A DNA stretch of 64,000 nucleotides, from assembly GCA_050011815.1 (NCBI GenBank), contig JBEKIJ010000003.1:1-64000 (forward strand). The letters are read 5' to 3'. The translations under genes were made by a program, and so were the position numbers. Of this stretch, positions 1 through 7,726 are shown piece by piece. This DNA comes from Chersky-840 sp050011815 (lineage in GTDB: Bacteria > Actinomycetota > Acidimicrobiia > Acidimicrobiales > UBA8190). Each line of letters starts with the position of its first letter. The first letter of the stretch is position 1. The notes under the pieces are model-generated. The model worked only from the letters and a program-made list of their open reading frames with translations, did not search any database and was not told where the DNA came from.

Positions 1-2
1 GG

Positions 3-164
3 GCCAAGGACGAGGTCCGCGCCATGCTCGAGGCCAACCGCCACGTCATCGAGACCCTGCGCGATTCCCTGCTCGAGCGCGACGAGCTCGTCGGGAACGA
101 GATCCTAGACGTGATCGCGTCGGCCGGACCGGTGACGAGCGGTCTGCCGACACTTCCGAGCTGA
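3..164 (+). CDS. C-terminal fragment of a probable FtsH-type AAA/M41 protease (5' end outside window)
   Basis: This open frame enters from the left edge and ends at a TGA, giving 53 residues. The visible part is helical and acidic and carries the segment LLERDELVGNEIL, which resembles the helical C-terminal tail of the FtsH/M41 zinc metalloprotease family, where a leucine-rich helix precedes an E-L-x-G-x-E-I element. The AAA module and the zinc site would lie upstream of the window, so the assignment rests only on the tail. FtsH proteins are membrane-anchored and degrade damaged membrane proteins. A strong hairpin follows the stop. Another helical ATPase-associated protein is possible. Confidence 0.5.
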   Translation, partial: AKDEVRAMLEANRHVIETLRDSLLERDELVGNEILDVIASAGPVTSGLPTLPS

Positions 165-214
165 GACCTGAACCCAGCGGACCGGTCCAACACACTTTCG
201 TGGAGGGACGACAC

Positions 215-248
215 GATAATGGCCCCCGCCGCAGCGGGGGCCATTATC
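215..248. terminator. Perfect 15-bp hairpin, probable bidirectional terminator
   Basis: The arms GATAATGGCCCCCGC and GCGGGGGCCATTATC are exact complements around a CGCA loop. The hairpin lies between two convergent genes, the FtsH-like fragment ending at 164 and the pilin gene ending at 304, so it can serve both strands. The AT-rich outer ends of the stem place T-rich sequence at the end of the stem in either direction. Confidence 0.85.
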
Positions 249-303
249 AGTTTGAACCGTCCGCGTCTGGCCACAGGCCGGACGCTTCAGATGAGCAAGC
301 TGC

Positions 304-990
304 TTAGTTGGTACCGGCAGCAGAGTAGCTCGTTCCCCATGTGAAGTTGGTGCTCGTGGGGTAGAAGCCGTTGCAGTTGGTCGCAGTCACACCGCTCGTC
401 TTCTTGGCGTAGTACACGCCGGCTGCGGACGCATTGGCCTCGGTGTGAGCTCCGATGAACGCCGTGTACCCGGTGTCGGTCGTGATGGCCGACGGTGTCG
501 ACTCGAGGTCGACCGCGTACCAGCATGTGTGGGTCTTGGGGCTGTACACCGCCAGGATGATTCCCTGGCTGTCACCCTGCACGGAAGCGTCGACGACCTG
601 CTCGCTGACGCAGTTGGCGTTCGAGGAGCTGAAGCACCCACCGGTCGTGGTGGTGTTCCCCTGGACCCACGAGAACTCCGGTGCCGACGCCGTGAACGTC
701 CCGGTCGGGAGCACGGTGTTGGTACCCGAAGAAGTCGTGGCGTACTCGGCCGAGTTCTGGTAAATGGCCTTGGCTTCGGTCAGTGCGTTGGTCAGGTTGG
801 ACTGCGCCGCACGGTCGCCGGCCGAGTTGGCTACCCCGAGGAACGTGGGGATGGCGATGGCGAGCAGGATGGCGATGATCAACAGCACGACCATCAGTTC
901 GATCAAGGTGAAGCCGGCTTCCGCCCCTTCATCTCCCTCGAACTCCCGCATACTTGTCTCACGCATGTGCGTGAGCATGGACTTGAGCAT
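304..990 (-). CDS. pilA: Type IV major pilin (PilA-like prepilin)
   Basis: Prepilin of 228 residues. A charged leader of 26 residues ends at Gly26, followed by the class III signal FTLIELMVVLLIIAILLA; the mature protein would begin at Phe27 with the conserved Glu5 (Glu31 of the precursor). The long hydrophobic alpha1-N helix forms the pilus core and membrane anchor. The soluble domain is Thr/Ser/Ala/Gly-rich with four cysteines (119, 127, 156, 206) that could form two disulfides. The start at 990 is supported by GGGAGGAAG about six bases upstream. It is last in the row of pilus genes on this strand and probably has its own promoter in the 123-bp gap upstream, as pilins are made in large amounts. 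Confidence 0.93.
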   Translation of the reverse strand: MLKSMLTHMRETSMREFEGDEGAEAGFTLIELMVVLLIIAILLAIAIPTFLGVANSAGDRAAQSNLTNALTEAKAIYQNSAEYATTSSGTNTVLPTGTFTASAPEFSWVQGNTTTTGGCFSSSNANCVSEQVVDASVQGDSQGIILAVYSPKTHTCWYAVDLESTPSAITTDTGYTAFIGAHTEANASAAGVYYAKKTSGVTATNCNGFYPTSTNFTWGTSYSAAGTN

Positions 991-1090
991 GGACTTCCTC
1001 CCTTAATGCGCAATGGCTATCGGAACAACTATCGGCAAGGGGTCGGCGCTCCTTTAGGGTTCGGAGCAAGATCGCGCAATGGCGACACAA

Positions 1091-1110
1091 CAGGGTCTGG
1101 GAGACCCCTG
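1091..1110. terminator. Short imperfect hairpin between pilO and pilA
   Basis: CAGGGTCT and AGACCCCTG pair around a GGG loop with one bulged base, just after the pilO stop at 1114. There is no strong T run. It may attenuate read-through from the pilMN-pilO row into pilA or simply protect a processed 3' end. Weak call. Confidence 0.35.
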
Positions 1111-1113
1111 TGT

Positions 1114-1728
1114 TCAGCTGACGTCTGCCGTCGTGGTGGCCGCACAGACGTTCTGCTGGCCCGAGCTGTAGTAGATGTTTCCGGTGAGCGAGAGCGTGTA
1201 GCCGGCCGTGGCGGGGTTGATGGTCCCCCCACCGGTGGCCACCGGCCCTCCGCCGATCGAGATGTCGGTGACGGTGAACAGACGGGGGAAGCTGTCCAGA
1301 CCCTTGAGGAAGGCGGTCATCTGGCCGTAGGTTCCCTCCAAGGTGAAGGTCACAGCGACCGGGTCGGCCCCGCTCGCTGCTCCGGTGGCCTGGGTGACGC
1401 TGATGCTCGGCGTGTTGGGATCGCCGCTCGCCACCGCCAGTGCGGTCACCTGGTTGAAGAAGCTGTCCACGCTCGGGGTCCCGGGAATCTCGCCCAGGTC
1501 CTTCGACAGCGCCTGGCAATTGGAGGCCAAGTGGGCTTTCTGCGCCTTGAGGGTGGTCAGCTCGGTTTGCAGATGTATCTGCTGGGATTCGAGCTGCGTC
1601 TGCTGGGCGTGAAGGGCCGAGAGCTTGCCGCCCTCGGGCGAGATCCAAGCCGCGAAGATCACGATGGCGAACAGGAGAGCTCCCACGCCGGTCAGGATGG
1701 GGATTCGGTAGCGCTTGATCTGGTCCAT
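1114..1728 (-). CDS. pilO: Type IV pilus inner-membrane alignment protein PilO
   Basis: A 204-residue bitopic protein. It has a short cytoplasmic N-terminus, one membrane segment (about residues 10-30, with GVGALLFAIVIFAAW), a coiled-coil stretch (about 35-75, Gln/Leu-rich) and a periplasm-side ferredoxin-like domain. This is the PilO plan; family members are usually about 200 residues. The ATG shares its A with the TGA of pilMN (TGATG), so the two are translationally coupled. PilO pairs with PilN to link the cytoplasmic PilM ring and motor to the pilin platform. Identification rests on architecture and position more than on sequence motifs, since PilO is poorly conserved. Confidence 0.82.
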   Translation of the reverse strand: MDQIKRYRIPILTGVGALLFAIVIFAAWISPEGGKLSALHAQQTQLESQQIHLQTELTTLKAQKAHLASNCQALSKDLGEIPGTPSVDSFFNQVTALAVASGDPNTPSISVTQATGAASGADPVAVTFTLEGTYGQMTAFLKGLDSFPRLFTVTDISIGGGPVATGGGTINPATAGYTLSLTGNIYYSSGQQNVCAATTTADVS

Positions 1729-3443
1729 CAGAAGCCTGCGTTCTTGGCGAGGTTGGACGTGGGCAACAGCGACAGCGTCGAAGCGAAGGTCACCGTGGTT
1801 CCGGCCGCGCTCGGCGCGTTGGCGACGGCACTCACCCCGGGGGGGCTGAACATCGGAGAAGCGGTGAGGTTGTCGATCCACTGAGCCACGGGGTCGAAGT
1901 GGGCGGAGCTCGGGAAGTTGCCCGACAGGCCCACCGACACCGATCCGATGGCGCCGGCCACCGGCGCGGCGGCCCCGGGAGTCGAGGCGGCCGCGGTCGC
2001 CGAACCGGCGGGAGCCGCGGCCGCAGCGGCGGCGCCGGCCGTCCCGGTGAAGGTGACGACGTTCAGCCCTGTCGGGATGCGGGTGCTCAGCTGGGTGACC
2101 ACCGCCGACCAGTCGACGGCGGTGTTGGCCAAGCCCGACACCTGGGACTTGGCCAGCCGCAGCTCATTGTTGATGGCGACGACCTTGTCGTACTTGGGAA
2201 TCTGCTCGTTGAGGCCCGTGACCACGGCGTGGAGGTTCGTGACGCCGTTCTGGGCGCTGCGGACCTGCAGGAACCGCCAGGCGCTCACCCCCACCAGCAG
2301 GAGGACGACCGCAGCGGCGGCCATGAAGGCCTTGCGGATCACTCCACGCTCGAAGGCACGTTGGGTGACCTCGGGCGGAACCAGATTGAACTTCTTGACC
2401 GACGGATTGGGCTCGGGGAGCGCCAGACCGATGGGCGTGGCCAGGACGGGCTCGATGCTGGCGGCTTGCTCGGGGTCGAGGTCGATCTTCGAAAGGTCGA
2501 GGCGGGCCAAGGGCGAGACGTGCTCGACGGGAATGCGGACCTGCGCCCGCAGCTCCTTGACCAGTCCCCGCAGGCGGGCTCCCCCGCCGGTGAGAAGGAC
2601 GCGGGCGATCGGGGCACGACCCGGGAGGGTGGCGAAGTACTGCACCGAGTTGCGGATCTCGCCCACCAGCTCGGCGATGGCGGGCTGCACCGTGGTCTCC
2701 GCCGATTGCACCTGGGGAGAGGCCTCGCCGAGACGACGCTTGATGCCCTCGGCATCGATGAGCGGAATGTCGAGCGCAGACGCCACTGCCGCGGTCGCCG
2801 CGTTCCCTCCGGTACCGATGGTCCGGACGAACTGGGGACGGCCACCTTGATGGACCACCACGACCGTCAGGCCGGCGCCGATGGACACGATCGCCTCGGG
2901 ACGCTCGGCGGCGACCGAGGGGTCCCCGAGGGCCCGCACCAGAGCAGAAGAGACGAGGTCGACACCCTCGACGACGAGTCCCGCATTCTCGGCCGCGCTC
3001 ACGACCCCGTCGACCAGGTCGCGATGGGCGGCAGCCACCAACACCCGGCGCGTCTTCGTTCCGTCGGGCGCGGTGTTGTCGGAAAGAACCTGCGCGGAGA
3101 GCAGGGTCTTGTCCGGTGGGAAAGGGATGACCTCTTCGGACTGGAACCGAACGGCGCTGTCGATGTCTGCGTCGGGAACCCAGGGCAGATCGACCTCGCG
3201 GGTGATGGCACGCAGGCCGGCGATGCCGACCACGACGGACTTCGACTGGAACTTGCCGTTCTGCCACAGGCGCACGATGGCGTCGGACACGGCCGAGAGG
3301 TCCTGCACCTCACCGTCGACGATGGCTCCCGGGGGCAGGCCGACCTGCCCGAAGGCCACCAGCACAGGAGCTCCGGATCCGAACTCGAGCTCGGCGGCGC
3401 GCACCGCGCTGGTGCCGATGTCGAGTCCGACTACTTGTGCCAT
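1728..3443 (-). CDS. pilMN: PilM-PilN fusion protein of the type IV pilus assembly platform
   Basis: One uninterrupted 571-residue frame holds two pilus proteins that are normally separate. Residues 1-345 are PilM, an actin-like (ASKHA) cytoplasmic protein: VGLDIGTSAVRAAELE at the N-terminus and LLTGGGARLRGL near 283-294. Residues about 351-571 are PilN: the KKFNLVPPEV docking motif (351-360), one membrane segment (372-394), a coiled-coil stretch and a C-terminal domain interrupted by an Ala/Gly/Ser/Pro-rich low-complexity stretch (467-500). In two-gene systems PilM binds the N-terminal NLLP-type tail of PilN; here the partners are joined covalently at that point. It overlaps pilO by one base. 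Confidence 0.88.
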   Translation of the reverse strand: MAQVVGLDIGTSAVRAAELEFGSGAPVLVAFGQVGLPPGAIVDGEVQDLSAVSDAIVRLWQNGKFQSKSVVVGIAGLRAITREVDLPWVPDADIDSAVRFQSEEVIPFPPDKTLLSAQVLSDNTAPDGTKTRRVLVAAAHRDLVDGVVSAAENAGLVVEGVDLVSSALVRALGDPSVAAERPEAIVSIGAGLTVVVVHQGGRPQFVRTIGTGGNAATAAVASALDIPLIDAEGIKRRLGEASPQVQSAETTVQPAIAELVGEIRNSVQYFATLPGRAPIARVLLTGGGARLRGLVKELRAQVRIPVEHVSPLARLDLSKIDLDPEQAASIEPVLATPIGLALPEPNPSVKKFNLVPPEVTQRAFERGVIRKAFMAAAAVVLLLVGVSAWRFLQVRSAQNGVTNLHAVVTGLNEQIPKYDKVVAINNELRLAKSQVSGLANTAVDWSAVVTQLSTRIPTGLNVVTFTGTAGAAAAAAAPAGSATAAASTPGAAAPVAGAIGSVSVGLSGNFPSSAHFDPVAQWIDNLTASPMFSPPGVSAVANAPSAAGTTVTFASTLSLLPTSNLAKNAGF

Positions 3444-3459
3444 GTCACTGATCTCCTGG

Positions 3460-4761
3460 TCATGGTCGTGCTCCCACCAGCACGGGGGGATGGTCGCGTC
3501 CTGGCGCGACGTCCGTCACGCTCGTAGTCATCGGCACGGACCGCCGCGGCCTTGACGGAATACCGAAGACCAGCAGCAGGACGATGCCCCCGGTCACGAT
3601 GCCCCACCAAACCCACGCACCGAAGTGAAAATCGCTACAGACGGTGACGATGAGGGCGGCGGCGACCCCACAGATCCAGCGCCACCGGGAGCGGCCCATC
3701 ACCACGACGAGCCCCACGGCCACGACGGGCCAGAGGTAGAACGCCACCATGACCGACTCGGTGAAGCACCGCAGGGCCAGCGCCAGAGCGACCGCCGACA
3801 CCACCGCCTCGGGGCGGTCGCGCCACCGTCGGGCCCACCACCCCAAGACACAGGCCAGTGCCACCGCCACCACCCGGCCCGGCCCCGCCGCGACCTTGAG
3901 GAATTGCCCTCTCCCTCCGAGCTTCGGCGCCAGCGCGGTCCACGGCGTCCGGTGATCGAGGTTCGGGAAATTGGGCTGGTCGAGAAGGGTGTGGGAGGTG
4001 ACATGGAATTCCGCGACGAAGGGCGCGGCGAGCAGGAGCACCGACGGGAGGGTCGCCCGCACGAGGAAAGGAAGAGCCCGGCTCCTCCCGGCCAGAGCCA
4101 AGACGACCGGGAGCGCCAGCACGACCACGGGTTGCGTGGCCACAGCGGCGCCGAAGAGCCATCCCGCCCCGCTCCACCTCCCGTCGAAGGCGAGCACCAA
4201 CCCGTAGACGGCCAGCGCCAAGGCCAAAGCATCCTCGGGGTGCCCCCAGATCACCGACACGTTCCACAGGACCAGACCTTGAGCGACGCACAAGAGCTTT
4301 CGTCGGCCGCGACTCACCCCTAAACGCTGCGCCAGGGCGTCACAGGCGAAGAGCGCGGAACAACTGACGAGAATCTCATAGGGCCCGAGGAGCAACCACG
4401 CCGTGGGGTGGGGAAGGGTGAAGGGGAAGCTCTCGGTCATACCCAGTGCTCCCGCCACCAAGGCGACGGGGGTGAACACCACGAGGATCCCCGGGAGCGT
4501 CACGAGGCCGGTTGCATCGCCGTACACGTTTCCCATGTCGCCCCACCCGATGAATTGGGCGGAGCGGAACGTGCCCCAGATGTCGCCGGGGATCCTCCAG
4601 GTCTGGGAGTGGATGAGGTCGGGTCCCCATACCAGGCAATACGCCATCCCGGTGAGCACCGACAGCACGGTGACGGCGAGGGGCCACGAGCGTTCCCGAA
4701 GGCGACTACGGACGCCGAGGCGGACGGCGGCCGTGAATGGGAAGCTACGAATCGACCTCAT
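3460..4761 (-). CDS. Polytopic membrane protein, GT-C glycosyltransferase-like, inside the pilus operon (paralogue 1 of 3)
   Basis: A 433-residue hydrophobic protein with roughly ten membrane segments. After the first segment an extracytoplasmic loop carries IPGDIWGTFRSA (Asp60); further on come IWGHPEDALALALA (His174-Asp177), TPWTALAPKLGG and TESVMVAFYLWP. Two more genes in this window (44055 and 47068) share these landmarks in the same order. An acidic residue in the first outer loop of a many-pass protein is the hallmark of GT-C (polyprenyl-phosphate-sugar dependent) transferases such as the DUF2029/GT87 mannosyltransferases, so a sugar transferase is the best guess. It sits 16 bases upstream of pilMN and after pilC, which suggests a link to the pilus. 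The function is inferred. Confidence 0.55.
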   Translation of the reverse strand: MRSIRSFPFTAAVRLGVRSRLRERSWPLAVTVLSVLTGMAYCLVWGPDLIHSQTWRIPGDIWGTFRSAQFIGWGDMGNVYGDATGLVTLPGILVVFTPVALVAGALGMTESFPFTLPHPTAWLLLGPYEILVSCSALFACDALAQRLGVSRGRRKLLCVAQGLVLWNVSVIWGHPEDALALALAVYGLVLAFDGRWSGAGWLFGAAVATQPVVVLALPVVLALAGRSRALPFLVRATLPSVLLLAAPFVAEFHVTSHTLLDQPNFPNLDHRTPWTALAPKLGGRGQFLKVAAGPGRVVAVALACVLGWWARRWRDRPEAVVSAVALALALRCFTESVMVAFYLWPVVAVGLVVVMGRSRWRWICGVAAALIVTVCSDFHFGAWVWWGIVTGGIVLLLVFGIPSRPRRSVPMTTSVTDVAPGRDHPPVLVGARP

Positions 4762-4786
4762 GGTGCTCTGGAGCCGCTGATGCTGC

Positions 4787-6019
4787 TCAGCTCGTCGGGA
4801 CGGCTTTGATGTAGCTGAACATGGGCAGGTACATGCTGATCACCATGACGCCGACGCCCGCACCCATGACCACGGTCATGATCGGCTCGAGCATCGACGT
4901 GAGGTTGTTGACCGTCGTCTCCACCTCGCCGTCGTAGAAGATCCCCACCTTGTGCAGCATGGCGTCGAGCGCGCCGGTCTGCTCACCCACCTCGACCATC
5001 TGGGTGACCAGAGACGGGATCACTTCCTCGTGGTCCCGGAGCGTGTCGGCCAACGATCGTCCTTCACGAACCCCGGCCTTGGCGTCGAGCAGGGCATTTC
5101 CGACGACCTGGTTCCCGGCGGTCTCCGACACGATGTCGAGCGACTCCAGAATCGGCACGCCGGCCTGGATCAGCGACCCGAGGGTGTGCGACAAGCGTGC
5201 CAGCGACACCTTGTGAACGAGCTGTCCGAAGATGGGTGGCTTGAGCTTGAAGCCATCCCAGGCCAGGCGCCCCTTTTCGGTCTTGATCCACCGGCGCAGC
5301 AGCACGATGCCGGTGACCAGGATGGCGATCAGCACCACCGACCACAGGCTGAGCACGATCTTCGAGATCCCGATCACCATCTGGGTGGGAAGCGGGAGCT
5401 TGGCGTGCAGCGACGTGAAGAGCTTCTGGAACACCGGGACGATGAAGATCAGCAGCGCCAGGAAGATGATGACCATGACACTCAGCACGATGGCCGGGTA
5501 GGTCATGGCCGAACGCACCTTGCGCCGCAGGACCGCTTGCTTCTCGATCGTCGAGGCGAGGTCGAGCAGGACCTCGTCGAGGTGCCCTCCGGCCTCGCCG
5601 GCCTGCACCATCGTCACGAAGAGGGTGTTGAAGATCTTCGGGTGCTTGGCACAGGCGGCCGACAGCGACGAGCCGCGTTCGACCTCCATCCGCACCTCAC
5701 CGAGGACTCGAGCGAGTTCCTTGTTCTCGACCTGGCCGGCCAGGATCCCGAGGGCGCGCACCACCGAAAGACCCGAGTCGATCATGGTGGCGAGTTGCCG
5801 CGTCGCCACCGCGATCTCGTTCAGCTTGACGCGGTTGGTGAACCCGGGGATCGAGATCTCCCGGTGCAGATTGGTGCCCGTCTTGGGCGTGACGGCCAAC
5901 GGGAGGTACCCCATCTCGCGGAGCTTGCCGACGACCAGCGCCAGGCTGTCACCCTCGAGCTGGCCCTCAACCAGATTTCCGGTGCGGTCCCGGACCTTGT
6001 AATCGAATGTCAACGCCAT
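4787..6019 (-). CDS. pilC: Type IV pilus platform protein PilC
   Basis: A 410-residue member of the type II secretion F family and the usual length for PilC. It contains two copies of the T2SSF domain (about residues 70-195 and 272-395), each a helical bundle followed by membrane segments, including a long hydrophobic hairpin around 170-245. Motifs such as TRQLATMIDSGLSVVRALGI and the second-repeat SHTLGSLIQAGVPILESLDI are typical. PilC sits in the inner membrane, contacts the PilB and PilT motors and couples their ATP hydrolysis to pilin insertion or removal. It lies ten bases after pilT on the same strand. Confidence 0.96.
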   Translation of the reverse strand: MALTFDYKVRDRTGNLVEGQLEGDSLALVVGKLREMGYLPLAVTPKTGTNLHREISIPGFTNRVKLNEIAVATRQLATMIDSGLSVVRALGILAGQVENKELARVLGEVRMEVERGSSLSAACAKHPKIFNTLFVTMVQAGEAGGHLDEVLLDLASTIEKQAVLRRKVRSAMTYPAIVLSVMVIIFLALLIFIVPVFQKLFTSLHAKLPLPTQMVIGISKIVLSLWSVVLIAILVTGIVLLRRWIKTEKGRLAWDGFKLKPPIFGQLVHKVSLARLSHTLGSLIQAGVPILESLDIVSETAGNQVVGNALLDAKAGVREGRSLADTLRDHEEVIPSLVTQMVEVGEQTGALDAMLHKVGIFYDGEVETTVNNLTSMLEPIMTVVMGAGVGVMVISMYLPMFSYIKAVPTS

Positions 6020-6028
6020 GTCAGGCTC

Positions 6029-7726
6029 CTACGCGCTCATGTGGTTGCGAAGGTCTTCCTCGCTGCGACACCGGTCGAACGCGACGGCCTCGGTGATCCG
6101 TCCGGACTTCACCAGCTTGGCCAGACCCTGGTCCATCGTCTGCATGCCGTACTGACCACCGGTCTGCATGAGCGAGTAGATCTGGTGGGTCTTCGCACTC
6201 CGAACGAGGTTGCGGATGGCCGAGGTGCAGATCATCACCTCGCAGGCCGCCAGACGGCCTGATCCGTCCGCGTTGAGCAGCAGCTGCTGTGTCACCACGC
6301 CTTCGAGAGAGCCTGCCAGCATCGTTCGAATCTGGTCCTGCTGATTCGAGGGGAACACGTCGATGATGCGGTCGATGGTCTGAGGGGCGTCCTGGGTGTG
6401 CAACGTCCCGAAGACCAGGTGGCCGGTCTCGGCCGCGGTCAGAGCCATCGAGATGGTCTCGAGGTCACGCATTTCTCCGACGAGGATGACATCGGGGTCC
6501 TCACGCAGGACCCGGCGCAGGGCTTCGGAGAACGACATCGTGTCCTGACCGACCTCGCGCTGGTTCACCATGGCCCGCTTGTGGGTGTGGAGGAACTCGA
6601 TGGGATCCTCGACCGTGACGATGTGCAGCGGCTTGGACCGGTTGATGATGTCGACGAGTGACGCCAGGGTGGTCGACTTCCCAGAACCGGTCGGACCGGT
6701 CACCAGGACGAGCCCGTGGCGCATGTCGGTGAAGGAGCGGATGGCGTCGGGGATCCCCAGCACCTCAAAGGGCGGGATCTCGTGAGGGATGGCACGCATG
6801 GCCGCCGCCACGGTTCCCCGCTGCTGGAACACGTTGAGCCGGAACCGACCCACATCGACGATCGAGTGAGACGTGTCGAGCTCCTTCTCGGCCTCGAAAC
6901 GCTCCCGCATCGTCTGGGGGAGGATCCCGAAGACCATGTCCCGAATCATCTCGTTGTTGAGGACCGGGCACCCCTCGATGGGACGGATCGCCCCGTTCAG
7001 CCGGACACAGGCCGGGAGCCCCGTCGTGACGTGGAGGTCCGATGCGCCGACGCTGACCGCGTAGCGCAACAGATCGTCGAGGTGGAGCTCGGGCTCGGCG
7101 CTGTCGCCGTGATTGGGGCTGGCGTGCAGGGCGCCGTTCTGGGCGCCGTTCTGGGCGCCGTTCTGGCCGCCGTTCGACGAGACATGAGCGGAGCCGTTGC
7201 CGCCGGCACCGGGTGCGGACGGGGTCGACGCGAACACGGGCTCATCGGGCACCGGTGCGGTGGGAGCCGCCGGCGGTGGTTCGATCGAGGCGAGCACGCG
7301 CTCGATGGCGATCGGGTTGGCGAGCACGGGAACGACAACGTGACCCACGAGCACCGACAGCGCCCTGACGTCGTCGTCGTCGGGAGGATCTCCGAACGCC
7401 GTGGTCAGCTGGTCGCCGTCGAGGCGGTACCCGACCGCCCCGTACTGGCGCGCCACGGTCACAGGCGTCGAGGCCAGAGCCTGGTCGCTGGGACGATCGT
7501 GGTCGAGGTCGACGACCGGAAGTCTGGCCATCTGGGAAAGCAGACCGAGGACCACCTCTTGGGACGTGACGTCCCGGGAGATGAGCAGGGCCGGGAACGA
7601 CGAACCTCGATCGGTGGCCTCGCTGAGGACGGGCGCGACCTCGGCATCGGTGGCGTATCCGTCGGAGACGATGGAGTGCGCCAGGCGGCGGGCCCATTCC
7701 ACGCGGGTGGTGGCGGAGGGACTCAT
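6029..7726 (-). CDS. pilT: PilT-type retraction ATPase with an additional N-terminal MshEN/T2SSE_N-like domain
   Basis: A 565-residue protein; ordinary PilT is about 350-370. The C-terminal part (from about residue 213) is a full PilT: Walker A GPTGSGKST (344-352), Asp box, Walker B VILVGEMRD (about 413-421) and the His box AAETGHLVFGTLHT. Before it lies a GspE-N/MshEN-like domain (about residues 25-148, with QYGAVGYRLDGDQLTTAFGD) and a flexible Ala/Pro/Gly/Asn linker with an NGAQ repeat. That extra domain is usual on PilB/GspE, not on PilT. It overlaps pilB by ATGA and lies upstream of pilC. It likely powers retraction and could sense a ligand through the N-domain. Confidence 0.88.
   Translation of the reverse strand: MSPSATTRVEWARRLAHSIVSDGYATDAEVAPVLSEATDRGSSFPALLISRDVTSQEVVLGLLSQMARLPVVDLDHDRPSDQALASTPVTVARQYGAVGYRLDGDQLTTAFGDPPDDDDVRALSVLVGHVVVPVLANPIAIERVLASIEPPPAAPTAPVPDEPVFASTPSAPGAGGNGSAHVSSNGGQNGAQNGAQNGALHASPNHGDSAEPELHLDDLLRYAVSVGASDLHVTTGLPACVRLNGAIRPIEGCPVLNNEMIRDMVFGILPQTMRERFEAEKELDTSHSIVDVGRFRLNVFQQRGTVAAAMRAIPHEIPPFEVLGIPDAIRSFTDMRHGLVLVTGPTGSGKSTTLASLVDIINRSKPLHIVTVEDPIEFLHTHKRAMVNQREVGQDTMSFSEALRRVLREDPDVILVGEMRDLETISMALTAAETGHLVFGTLHTQDAPQTIDRIIDVFPSNQQDQIRTMLAGSLEGVVTQQLLLNADGSGRLAACEVMICTSAIRNLVRSAKTHQIYSLMQTGGQYGMQTMDQGLAKLVKSGRITEAVAFDRCRSEEDLRNHMSA
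7131..7166. repeat. 12-bp tandem repeat, three copies, in the pilT linker
   Basis: GCGCCGTTCTGG occurs three times head to tail, with a degenerate fourth copy after it. In the pilT frame it encodes the repeated QNGA linker between the N-terminal domain and the ATPase. Each copy is four codons, so copy-number change keeps the frame. Confidence 0.9.

Noticed and set aside
1899..3527. Long open frame on the plus strand opposite pilMN (542 codons)
   Set aside because: Protein is Arg/Gly/His-rich with no family features; it is the usual mirror frame of a high-GC gene. Similar mirror frames were dismissed at 7828-9321, 20797-22608, 26895-28577, 33407-35785 and elsewhere.
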